DNA of 64,000 bases from an uncultured Anaerolineae bacterium (lineage in GTDB: Bacteria; Chloroflexota; Anaerolineae; Promineifilales; Promineifilaceae). The DNA is taken from positions 62,001-126,000 of the forward strand of contig CAJQMR010000010.1 of the NCBI GenBank assembly GCA_905479495.1, given 5' to 3'. Of the stretch, positions 8,706 to 17,700 are shown in pieces; position 1 is the stretch's first letter; each line of letters starts with the position of its first letter. A model generated the notes under the pieces. It was not told where the DNA came from and made no database searches. It saw only the letters and a program-made list of their open reading frames with translations. The position numbers and the translations under genes are program-made.

Positions 8706-10034
8706 TCAATCCGCCTGGGCCTGAACCTCCTTAAGCTCATCTAAGACGGGTTGAAATGTTTCATCAAAATCTGACTCGATCAGGTCATCCAGGGTAATCG
8801 AACTGGCCGCCTTCGGGTTTCGGTGAAGCAATTCCCCTATGCGGTCAGCAAGCTTCTCCATTCGAGCCAGGTGCAGCCACTTATCTGGATCAAAAAGATA
8901 ACGGCCGCACGAAAGGAAAAACCCTGCGATTGGTCCTAAATCATTCAGGGCAAATAGATTATGGCCCTGATTACGGCCAAAGTTAAAAAAGCTAGGCTCC
9001 ATGTGAAAACGTTCCGGATTTGCCACAAAATGCAACAAGTCATAAGGCAGCAATTGGCGACAAAATTGCCCAACTTTATACTCATGAACAGGTTCAACTG
9101 GCCTGCCGCAGCTCCATTCATAGAGCAAGTAAGGAAAGTCAACACCCGATTGAATCGCAAGCTGAAGCGATCCCCAAAAACGAGGGTTCACCTCCAGTAG
9201 CTTGGGACGGCCGTCTCGCGGATCAATCATGAATTCAGCTTCAGCAATACCAGACCAGCCCGCTTCTTGCAGGAACTGCAAAGTTAGGTCTACCAGATCC
9301 GGCCGCCAGACACTTTCCTGCAAGGTGCTAGCCCCATCTTGTAACGGAAATGAGCGAATTTCCTTTTGAGCAAAGGTAGCCAACGGCCGCGAATTTTCAT
9401 CGAGCAAGCAAGCCACATCATATTTCTCGCCAGCCGGAATTTCTTCTTGAATCATGGGGAAAGGATACTGCGCGTGAACATTACAGTAGGCGTCATATAA
9501 TTGAGCATAATCCTTCACGTAAGAGATGCCTAAACCACTGCAACTCAGGCGCGGTTTGATCACCACGGGGAAAGTGAGCGACTTCCCCAACTCATTTACC
9601 TGCTCTAAACAGTTGGGCATCACCGTTTTAGGATGAGGAATACCCAATCGTTTGGCCAGCGCCATCGTCTTGTTTTTATCCCGGCAAATTTGAAAAATCG
9701 AAGTCGGCGGAAACGGCAGACGGGTAAGCTGCTCAAATTCCTCCCGGTAGAGCATGATAACATCCAACGATTCCTCTTTGACTGGGATCATGCAATCTTG
9801 GGGATGGTCAGCCAGATAATCAAGCAGGTGCTCAGCAAAGCGCTGTGGGTCACGCAATGGCGATGGATAGATTGTGCGCTCCTGGCAATAGCGAGAAAAA
9901 AATGCCAAGTTAAAAGGAGATTCATCTGCGCAGGTTACAGAAATCCCCTTCTTGCCCAAAGAGCGGCAAGCCGATAACGTGCGCGGAGAAATTGCATCGG
10001 GCAAGAATACAGTTTTTGCAGAACTACTTTGCAT
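8706..10034 (-). CDS. ATP-grasp ligase (carboxylate-amine ligase, CarB-like)
   Basis: 442 residues. An N-terminal pre-ATP-grasp domain (TVFLPDAISPRTLSACRSLG) is followed by the ATP-grasp core: PVVIKPRLSCSGLGISYV (ATP-binding lysine and flexible loop), MIQEEIPAGEKYDVACL, then the metal-binding AEAEFMIDPRDGRPKLLEVN ending in NPRFWGS. A C-terminal ~120-residue region is acidic. Such ligases join a carboxylate to an amine or form acyl-phosphates; CarB-like single-domain forms occur in surface-polysaccharide and peptide-natural-product clusters. It is the first clear gene of the minus-strand operon and overlaps the 5' side of the carbamoyltransferase region. Substrates unknown. Confidence 0.85.
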   Translation of the reverse strand: MQSSSAKTVFLPDAISPRTLSACRSLGKKGISVTCADESPFNLAFFSRYCQERTIYPSPLRDPQRFAEHLLDYLADHPQDCMIPVKEESLDVIMLYREEFEQLTRLPFPPTSIFQICRDKNKTMALAKRLGIPHPKTVMPNCLEQVNELGKSLTFPVVIKPRLSCSGLGISYVKDYAQLYDAYCNVHAQYPFPMIQEEIPAGEKYDVACLLDENSRPLATFAQKEIRSFPLQDGASTLQESVWRPDLVDLTLQFLQEAGWSGIAEAEFMIDPRDGRPKLLEVNPRFWGSLQLAIQSGVDFPYLLYEWSCGRPVEPVHEYKVGQFCRQLLPYDLLHFVANPERFHMEPSFFNFGRNQGHNLFALNDLGPIAGFFLSCGRYLFDPDKWLHLARMEKLADRIGELLHRNPKAASSITLDDLIESDFDETFQPVLDELKEVQAQAD

Positions 10035-10055
10035 ATCTATTGCCTCATGAAATTT

Positions 10056-10328
10056 TCAGTGGAAAACATCTCTCACGGCAAAATCAACATCATGCAGGTA
10101 CTGGTATTCTGTTTTGAAGGTGATTTGGGAGATTAGCTCGTCTGGGGTTTTATTAAGTTCTGGGGGGAGATTAAACAAAGGGCTCAGGCGTAGGTCTGGA
10201 TGGATGTGATTCCCTGCCTGGATAAAAATAGGGTTACGAATATCTATTAGCATTACCCTGTGCTGAGTCTGGGTGTTGCCCAAACCCCTAACACCCGCGC
10301 CAATGACACCGATCCGTTTAAGTATCAA
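10056..10328 (-). CDS. Hypothetical 90-residue protein or gene remnant
   Basis: TTG-initiated frame (10326-10328) preceded by GGAG eight bases upstream, reading ILKRIGVIGAGVRGLG at its start and EYQYLHDVDFAVRDVFH at its end. It lies 21 nt upstream of the ATP-grasp gene on the same strand. No family recognised: the N-terminus mimics a Rossmann GxGxxG but no further Rossmann pattern follows. It may be a small leader gene of the operon or the decayed end of a longer gene. Confidence 0.3.
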   Translation of the reverse strand: MILKRIGVIGAGVRGLGNTQTQHRVMLIDIRNPIFIQAGNHIHPDLRLSPLFNLPPELNKTPDELISQITFKTEYQYLHDVDFAVRDVFH

Positions 10329-10630
10329 GTTGTTTACTCCTTACACGCTCAAGTTTTTTGGTTAACCAGGCCGATAGGTGCTCAGGCTACGGCCGTTTAT
10401 CGCTTAACCAGTTACTTATTTGTTGTGACTGCGGGGACGCAGTTCGTTTTCCCGCCAGCTCCCCTTTCAATTTTTATGTTGGCTAGCTTGTTAGGAACAG
10501 GCGCTTGCTTGAGGATAGTAACAAAAACAGAAAATTAACCCTATAAAAGAACTATAAAATATCTACAAATCACACGCACGCTTGCGCTCAACAAGTGGCT
10601 ATTTTCTCTCCGTGTGCTGTCGCTAAAAAT
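10329..10630. other. Intergenic region upstream of the biosynthetic operon
   Basis: About 300 bp with no convincing gene; the longest plus-strand frame (10260-10538) has unnatural composition. It should hold the minus-strand operon promoter. AT-rich stretches (10535-10570) are the likeliest location, but I cannot fix -35/-10 boxes. One ACGGCCGT octamer lies at about 10389. Confidence 0.4.
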
Positions 10631-11335
10631 TTAATCACGGACGGCCGTTTCACAGGCAGGCCACGGATCTTCCCCCGCCAACAGGGCAGCCAGCGCTGGA
10701 CTGTCGGCATAGACGCCCCAGTAGCGTGACGGCAGCAAGGCCGCAATCTTCACCATGATGAGGTGCGTGTAGGCCGCTAAATCGGCCCCTTTGGCCCGAC
10801 GGCCGATTTTTGGCAACGTGTAAGACTCACCAATCGTCAACTTCACCGTGGTAACGCGCAGCCGCTTAAAATTGGCGAAAAGTTGGTCATTGTTCTCAAA
10901 GCTGACGGGCAAAATAGGCACATTGGCCCGGCTGGCCAGATACGCAGCCCCCACCTTGGCTTCCTGCATTTGGCCGGTTTTGCTGCGGCTGCCCTCAGGG
11001 GCCAGACCAAACACCACGCCCCGCTCAATCGCCGCCATCGCGTCCCGCAGCCCCTGGCGGTCCACTTCGCCACGATTGATGTAGATGGCTCCCAACCAGG
11101 CCATAATTGGCCCATAGACAGGATGGCTGCGCCACTTTTCCCCGGCAAAAAAGCACCATTCAACCAGGGGAAACCCCAGCAAAAGCAAGGGAGTATCCGC
11201 CACACTGGTGTGGTTTAGCGTCACAATGTAGGGGCCGCTAGCCGGGATGTTCTCCCGGCCATTGACCTCTAAACGTGTCAATAAAATTGTACGAGTAATG
11301 TGCATGGCAGCACGAATAAGTCGATAACGAAACAT
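10631..11335 (-). CDS. plsC: 1-acyl-sn-glycerol-3-phosphate acyltransferase (PlsC family)
   Basis: About 234 residues. Shows the acyltransferase block I motif NHTSVADTPLLLL (HX4D), the block with GAIYINRGEVDR, and block III PEGSRSKTG. Transfers an acyl chain to lysophosphatidic acid (or a related lysolipid) at the inner membrane, in phospholipid synthesis. The ATG at 11333-11335 is two codons inside a TTG-started frame; neither has a good Shine-Dalgarno. Paralogues of PlsC can use other lysolipids, so the symbol is at family level. Stands alone between the biosynthetic operon and the LysM lipoprotein. Confidence 0.85.
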   Translation of the reverse strand: MFRYRLIRAAMHITRTILLTRLEVNGRENIPASGPYIVTLNHTSVADTPLLLLGFPLVEWCFFAGEKWRSHPVYGPIMAWLGAIYINRGEVDRQGLRDAMAAIERGVVFGLAPEGSRSKTGQMQEAKVGAAYLASRANVPILPVSFENNDQLFANFKRLRVTTVKLTIGESYTLPKIGRRAKGADLAAYTHLIMVKIAALLPSRYWGVYADSPALAALLAGEDPWPACETAVRD

Positions 11336-11372
11336 GGGCAAATGATAATGGTAAATAGTTAATTGTAAATGG

Positions 11373-12371
11373 TTAATCGCTAATAGTTTGCGCTTCGGTG
11401 TAAAGTGTATAAGTCACGGTTTCACCGCCGGGCGGGGCAGCTTCTAATCGAAACGGCCGTTCCTCACCCACCCCTAATTGCTCTGCCACCACCTGCTGCT
11501 GAAAACCGGTGACGTTCCCTTGCGCATCATAAAAAGTTGCCACAAGCTGCACCTGAGTGGCTGCTGTCTCGCCGCCGTTCACAAGGCTGCCGCTGAGCAT
11601 AACGCTGTCGTCGTTAAGCGTTAGCTCCGGCTCCAACACGGTGACATCCAGCGTGCGTGTCCCCAGTTCCACCACGGCCTGGCCGCCCACCACCGCCACT
11701 ATCGGCTGCGCAAAGTCGCGCTGGGCAAAGTCGCCCGGCGGCTCGTTGATGAGCACGCCAAACGGCCCGCGCTCTCCCGGTGGAATGATGGCTGTAGCCA
11801 CCCAGGCAGTGGCATTGCCAACAAGTCGGCCGTCTGCGGCCAGCAGTCCAATTTCTACCTGGATATTTTCCACGGCCGTTTCCCCCTCATTGGTCACCTC
11901 GCCTAGCAGCCACAGGCTGCCCACCGGCGTCCGGTAAGCCTGGATTTTGTTAACGGTCACCCGCAGGGGGACAGGCGTTCCCTGAACGGAGAGCACACTG
12001 GGCGTTGGTGGCGGCGGCAAAATCACCGGCTGACCAATCTGCAGATTCTCCGGTACGATGCCCGGATTAAGCACCAGGATGTCCTCCACCGTCGTGCCCC
12101 GCTGAATAGCAATGCCCAAAATGGTGTCGCCAGACTCAATCTGGTAAACAACCGGGGTGGCCGTGGGCGTAACGGTGGGTGTGGGCAAAGGTGTGGGCGT
12201 GGTTTGGCGTACGGCCGTTGTTGGCACAGCCTTCGTCACAAAAAAGACACCAATTTGCGGTGTGGCGGAAGGGACGGCCGTTTCCGTGGGAACCATTTCC
12301 TCCTCATCGCCAGACCGACAAGTCGTCAACAACAAACTAAAAATCGCCAAAACCACAAACAATTTATGCAT
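11373..12371 (-). CDS. LysM-containing lipoprotein with FxLYD-like beta domains
   Basis: 332 residues from ATG 12369-12371. Lipoprotein signal (MHKLFVVLAIFSLLLTTC), a Thr/Pro-rich linker, one LysM domain (YQIESGDTILGIAIQRGTTV to QPVILPP), then two beta-sandwich repeats whose wording (GSLWLLGEVTNEGETAVENI, MLSGSLVNGGETAATQVQL) resembles FxLYD domains. LysM binds peptidoglycan or other GlcNAc polymers, so the protein is likely anchored at the membrane and reaching into the wall. A 60-codon upstream extension of the frame to 12551 lacks any signal logic and is rejected. Substrate of the beta domains unknown. Confidence 0.75.
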   Translation of the reverse strand: MHKLFVVLAIFSLLLTTCRSGDEEEMVPTETAVPSATPQIGVFFVTKAVPTTAVRQTTPTPLPTPTVTPTATPVVYQIESGDTILGIAIQRGTTVEDILVLNPGIVPENLQIGQPVILPPPPTPSVLSVQGTPVPLRVTVNKIQAYRTPVGSLWLLGEVTNEGETAVENIQVEIGLLAADGRLVGNATAWVATAIIPPGERGPFGVLINEPPGDFAQRDFAQPIVAVVGGQAVVELGTRTLDVTVLEPELTLNDDSVMLSGSLVNGGETAATQVQLVATFYDAQGNVTGFQQQVVAEQLGVGEERPFRLEAAPPGGETVTYTLYTEAQTISD

Positions 12372-12571
12372 AACAAAACAAGAAGTATATAGACAAACCG
12401 CCAAATGACACGGCACAGCGACCGTTACCCATGAAAAATTCAGGGACAATGCGTGAAACATGATGCGTGAGGTAACCTCTTTCGCGTTACACGCATCACG
12501 TCTCACTTTCTGGCAAGCGGCCGTCTTTCCCAGTAAAGTTAGCCGTATCAAACTAACTTCAAGGAGAAATC

Positions 12572-13972
12572 ATGGCAACCCAAAACCCCCATTTAACCAC
12601 CGACCAAAAAATGATTGGCGATGTGTACACCAGCACAGAATTGATGGACAACCTCACCATTCTGTGCGATGAGTTTGGCTCCCGCTTTGGCGGCACGCTT
12701 GGCGAAAAACAGGCGGCCGAGTTTATTAAAGCCAAGCTGGAAGCATACGGCCTGCAAAACGTCCATCTGGAGGAAGTGCCCTACGAAGGCTGGCGGCGTG
12801 GCACCACTTCATTAGAAATCCTGGAACCGATCCAGCGCACCATTCCCTGCATCTCCTTGCCCCACTCACCGCCCGCCAATCTGGAAGCACACTTGATCGA
12901 TTTGGATGAAGGCGCACCGGACGATTTTGACGATCGCGCCGATGAGATTGCGGGTAAGATCGTGTTGGCTACCAGCGAGGTCAATCCCAAGGGCGTCAAA
13001 CGGTGGATTCATCGCAATGAAAAGTACGGCCGTTCCCTGCTGGCCGGTGCCTCTGGCTTCATCTTTGTCAACCATTATCCTGGCTACGGGCCAGCCACGG
13101 GCGGCATTGGCGAAGATGGGGCGGGGTTGATTCCGGGGATTTCAGTGGCGCTGGAAGACGGCCGTTTCCTCCAGCGGCTCCTCAAAAAACATGGCAGCGT
13201 CAAGCTGCGCCTCACCAGCACCGACGTTGTTGAGCCAATGATCTCCTGGAACATCATCGGCGACTTGCCCGGCAGCACCAACCCGGATGAAATTGTGATG
13301 CTGGGCTGCCATTACGACGGCCACGACATCTCACAAGGGGCAGGTGATCCGGCCTCTGGGGCCGTCGCCGTCCTGGAAGCCGCCCGTGTTTTGGCCCAAT
13401 ACGCGCCCGATCTGCCCTGTACCGTCCGTTTTGCCCTGTGGGGCGTAGAGGAAATTGGCCTGATTGGTTCTACCCAATACGCTGTGGACCATGCCGACGA
13501 GCTGGACAAGATTCGTTTTTACCTCAACATGGATGCAGCTGGCGTCATTGAGCACAAAGATATTCAGCTCAATAAGTGGGAAAATCTAGCCCCGATTTTT
13601 GAGGGATGGAGCCAGGAAATGGCCCGCGATTTCCGCGTGGGGCAGTCGGTCAGCGCCCACTCAGACCATTATCCGTTTTTGATGGCGGGGGTGCCTACGG
13701 GCGGCATTGGCGGGGTGCGGCGCAAGGCATCTGGCGGGCGTGGCTACGGCCACACGGCATACGATACGCTGGACAAAATTGAAATGCGGGGGTTAAGGGA
13801 AGCGGCCGTTTTTGCCGCCCGTCTCGCCCTCAGAATTGCCTATCACCCAGATTGGCCTGCCCAACAGCGCAGCCCGGAAGCCGTCGCCGAAGTACTGGAC
13901 AATCCCGACAACCAGGAAGAAACCGAGATCTTCGACCGCATCCGCGCTTTTTATGAGGAGCAGCGCGCGTAG
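12572..13972 (+). CDS. M28-family zinc aminopeptidase/carboxypeptidase Q-like
   Basis: 466 residues with an AAGGAG site before ATG 12572. N-terminal part contains the FGSRFGGTLGEKQAAEFI opening seen in M28 enzymes; a PA-like insert (GKIVLATSEVNPKG, GASGFIFVNHYPG) is followed by the catalytic core: LGCHYDGHDISQGAGDPASG (first zinc ligands), WGVEEIGLIGSTQYA (catalytic Glu), NMDAAG, and SDHYPFLMAGVPTGG (last His). No signal peptide is visible, so it is probably cytoplasmic. Cleaves short peptides. It stands alone; downstream is a hairpin repeat. Confidence 0.88.
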   Translation: MATQNPHLTTDQKMIGDVYTSTELMDNLTILCDEFGSRFGGTLGEKQAAEFIKAKLEAYGLQNVHLEEVPYEGWRRGTTSLEILEPIQRTIPCISLPHSPPANLEAHLIDLDEGAPDDFDDRADEIAGKIVLATSEVNPKGVKRWIHRNEKYGRSLLAGASGFIFVNHYPGYGPATGGIGEDGAGLIPGISVALEDGRFLQRLLKKHGSVKLRLTSTDVVEPMISWNIIGDLPGSTNPDEIVMLGCHYDGHDISQGAGDPASGAVAVLEAARVLAQYAPDLPCTVRFALWGVEEIGLIGSTQYAVDHADELDKIRFYLNMDAAGVIEHKDIQLNKWENLAPIFEGWSQEMARDFRVGQSVSAHSDHYPFLMAGVPTGGIGGVRRKASGGRGYGHTAYDTLDKIEMRGLREAAVFAARLALRIAYHPDWPAQQRSPEAVAEVLDNPDNQEETEIFDRIRAFYEEQRA

Positions 13973-13973
13973 A

Positions 13974-14030
13974 AGATTGGACCAATTTGCTCCTTTACAG
14001 ATTAACAGTCAAAGAAAATTGGTCCAATCT
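13974..14030. repeat. AGATTGGACCAAT hairpin repeat, copy 1
   Basis: Perfect 15-bp inverted repeat: AGATTGGACCAATTT (13974-13988) and AAATTGGTCCAATCT (14016-14030). Each arm is itself nearly palindromic around one central base. It starts two bases after the M28 peptidase stop, so it may also end transcription. The same arm sequence recurs at 35525-35586. Confidence 0.7.
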
Positions 14031-14154
14031 CACTTGAATTGAAAGATTTACCTCTCTCAACCGTTATACAGGCAGAAATGGAGATTAGAGATTTTTAGCC
14101 TTGGGTTTTCAATCTCCAGTCTCCAATCACCAATCTCTAAAAACCGAGGTTTTT

Positions 14155-14721
14155 ATGCTTGATAACGACCAACAGCTTGTCGAACAGGCCCGGCAGGACC
14201 CGGCAGCGTTTGGCGCTTTGTATGACCGGTACGTGGACCGCATTTTTGTCTACACGGCCCGGCTCATGCAAGATGATGCAGCAGCTCAGGACGTAACGGC
14301 CGTTACCTTCGAAAAAGCGTTACGGCACATCCGGCAGCAGGGCTGGCAGGGTAATCATTTTGCCGCCTGGCTCTACCGCATTGCCCGCAACGAAGCCATC
14401 TCCCGGCTGCGGCGGCAAAAGTGGCTCTCGCCCCAGCAATGGTTTGGCAGTACGGAACTGCGTGCGACGGAAACGGCCGTACAGACCCGCCAAACCAACC
14501 AAACTATCCACCACGCCCTGGCCCGCCTGCGCCCCAAAGACCGCGACATCATCGTCTTGCGCTACCTGGAAGAGCTCTCCAGTGAAGACGTCGCCGAAAT
14601 CCTGGCCTGTTCCCCCGACAATGTGTACGTACGCCTGCATCGCGCCCTGGCCCGGCTGCGTGCCGAGCTGGAACGCGATCCGGCGGCGCTGCCGAGAGAG
14701 GTAAATCCCCATGTCTCGTAA
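14155..14721 (+). CDS. ECF-type RNA polymerase sigma factor
   Basis: 188 residues from ATG 14155 with CCGAGG upstream. Region 2 is FGALYDRYVDRIFVYTARLM with the DVTAVTFEKAL helix (the usual DxxQ/E segment) and AWLYRIARNEAISRLRR; region 4 is LRPKDRDIIVLRYLEELSSEDVAEIL then the DNVYVRLHRALARLR recognition helix. The frame extends upstream to 14101 through a heptamer repeat tract, which is not likely to be coding. The 3' end overlaps the next gene by 11 nt, the usual sigma/anti-sigma coupling. Confidence 0.92.
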   Translation: MLDNDQQLVEQARQDPAAFGALYDRYVDRIFVYTARLMQDDAAAQDVTAVTFEKALRHIRQQGWQGNHFAAWLYRIARNEAISRLRRQKWLSPQQWFGSTELRATETAVQTRQTNQTIHHALARLRPKDRDIIVLRYLEELSSEDVAEILACSPDNVYVRLHRALARLRAELERDPAALPREVNPHVS

Positions 14722-17700
14722 CGATAACCTAAACCAATTTGATGATTTGATTGATGAACTGAAGCAGGCCGGAGAACGGCCGTCCCTTCCCCCAACCTTC
14801 AAAACCGAACTGCGCGGTCAGCTGCTCGATCAATATGAACAACCCCGTTTTTCTTGGGGAAATGTGCGGCAATGGGCGGGAACGGCCGTTGCCTTCGCCG
14901 TTTTAGCCCTCGTCGTTTATTTCAGTTGGTTCAGCCTCAGCCAACAGCCAGCTGCCATCAGCGCCCAAATGGGCACCGTAGACGTGCCCGGTCGCGACGA
15001 GTTTATCGTCTATGACCAGCTCAGGCTGGAATTTCCGATGTGGGTCGAGCTGGATTCCGGCTGGGCCGCAATGACGGCCGAATCGTGGCAGTCGCTCGAC
15101 GGCACCTTTTTCCGGGGCGAAGTGGTGGATGCCAACGGCAAACAGCGCATCTTTGTGCAGGGCGATGGCCAATTCCTCTGGCAAGGCACCTACGATAGCA
15201 GCGTCGAGCGCATGGAAACCGTCTCGCTGCAATACTTCGACGTTTATCACGCTCTGGCTCAAGCTGAAGGCTGGACGGGCAACTTCACCACGCCGCCCTT
15301 TTACGACGACGTCGGCTGGGACGGCCTGGTCCAGTCAGTTTTGCGGCTGGATTGGAACTGCGATAGAGCCGAATGTGTCAGCAAATATCTGGCTGAGCCG
15401 CCACTCGGGGTTAACAGCCGAGGCGGAGAATACGAGCCGTATGGCTGGGGTGTTGATCTGGTTGGGACAGAGACGACGGCCAACGGCCGTTCCCTCACCA
15501 CCTACCGCATCGGCTATTCACCGAATCAGGACGGCAACACCAGCAGCCAGTACCGGCTGGTGAAGCTAGACAGCAACAATAACACCGTCGTTGAAGTCGC
15601 CGACTACGACGGCGACACCCTGCTGCGCCGCCTGGAGCGCGTCAGCCACCAGCTCATGACCAGCGCCGATTTGCCCGAAGATCAATTCACCCAGCTTCCA
15701 GCAGGAATGGGCGTATCGTTTAGGTTACCCCAGGGGAAGATCATAGCTGAAACACCGCTGCTGGTTGAACCCAACGGCGAACCATTGGCCACGCTGGAGA
15801 TAGGCACGCGGCTTGAGTTAAGTGGCCTCATGAACAACAAACAAGCGATCGTCCAAGATGGCATCACCTGGCAGTATGTCACGGTTCTCAATGTGGGCCA
15901 GGGCTGGGTCGATGAAGCATATCTACACTGGCCGATTACACAATATGGCAATCTGATTAATATGGATACGAGTCAGTTGCCAACGGCCGTTCCCGTCCAA
16001 ACCCAGCTCACCATCCTGCAGACTTACCAAGCTGAACTAGAAGCCTTGCGCTCCCAAACCAACGGCGAGCGATTGGCCCAGCTAGAACAAGCGCTGGACC
16101 AAATTGCAGCCGAAATTACCCGCCTTGAACAACAGCAAATAGAAGCCGACCTTTCATCCTTCCGGGGCGGCCCGCTGCTAAACCGCCATGAACTTTCGGC
16201 CGTGCAGCTCATCCCCGGCGACACACTGGATGTGACCCTGTTTTGGGATGGTAGACCAGAAACAGCTACCAACGTTGCCCTCCATCTAACCGACGAAAGC
16301 GGCAGCTTGCTCAGCCAGGCCGACCAGCCGCTAACCACAGAAATGACGCTCTCTCTACCCATCCCGCAATCACTGACCGAGGGCGTTTATGAGCTTGTCG
16401 CCGTCCAGTACGATGCTGCGACGGGTATCCGGCAGGATTCGTTTCTGTTACAAGAAATTGGGGTAGAAACGGCCGTTTCCTCTCCAACCCAACACGCCAC
16501 TAACGACGTCTGGCTTATCTCCGCTACGCAACAGGCCCGCACCTCAACTGGCGATCCTGTCACGCTAGAAATCACCGTCGGGTACCAATTCGAATCGGAT
16601 GAACAGGTGATTCTCAATCCACTTTATGTCAATCCTAACTGGGGATCAGTCTCAGATGGCACGCTCCCGATCGATGGTTTAGGCAAAGCAATTACCCTGA
16701 CGGAACAAACAAGCACGCAAACAATCACTTTTACCGAGCAGCCAGGCTATATGCGCCAAAGAACTGGCACAGATCAGCCCGTGTTGGTAATGCAAATGGG
16801 GTATGTCATAGAACATGAAGACGGCCGTCGTGAGCTCAAAATCCTAGCCTTGCGCACCATCACAGACTTTGCCATCGATTTAACCAGCACCGAAGAAATC
16901 ACTTATCAAATAGACATGTCTGACTTTGAAACCGTTTCCGGCGCAGTGGTCAGCGGCACGGATAACAACGGCCTAACCTTACGCAGTGAGCCAAACGGAC
17001 AGGATATAGGCATTTTGGAAGAAGGCAGCGTCGTCCTCCTTAACGATGACACCTTAATGGAAAGTGATGGACTGCTTTGGCAATCTGTATCCACAACCAT
17101 TGGCAAAGGTTGGGTGGTCGCTGATTTTCTAGAGTATCCTGAGGGATACACACCAGCGGAAACGATGCCGTGGTCGCCAGATAGTCTTTGGATAGCCAAA
17201 GCAACGCAGTTGTCCCGCTCTGGTCTCGATGAGGCTATCACCCTCGAAGTTACTGTCGGCTACAAATTGGTCACCGCTGATGAAGCTATTTTGAGTCTCA
17301 GTTTTATTCATCCAGAATGGGAAACGGACACATCTCTGGATGAAATTCGCTACCCAAACTATAACGCTTTGGGGGGGCAATACCCCATACAAACTGGGAC
17401 AGGTTCTGTAATTATCACCGCGACTGTCGAACCTGAAACAATCACCTCCGCTATAGGCTCAGATAAATTTGGACTCATGCCAAGGCTGTGGGCAACAGAT
17501 GAAAACGGCCGCATAATTTTTGGTCCAATTTTTATGGGGTTCAACCGGGCCATGTCCTTCAACGCGCAATCCCTTGAGGAACTCACCTATCCAACGGATT
17601 TGTCTGAACCAGCAACGGAGGAAGGACCAATCGTACTTGAATCTGTGGTTCAACAAAAACGGCATACGGCCGTTGTTACCTTCCAGGTCATCGTAGAAGA

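Noticed and set aside
10260-10538. 92-residue plus-strand ORF upstream of the biosynthetic operon
   Set aside because: No ribosome site, no domain, and composition unlike its neighbours; it covers the expected operon promoter.
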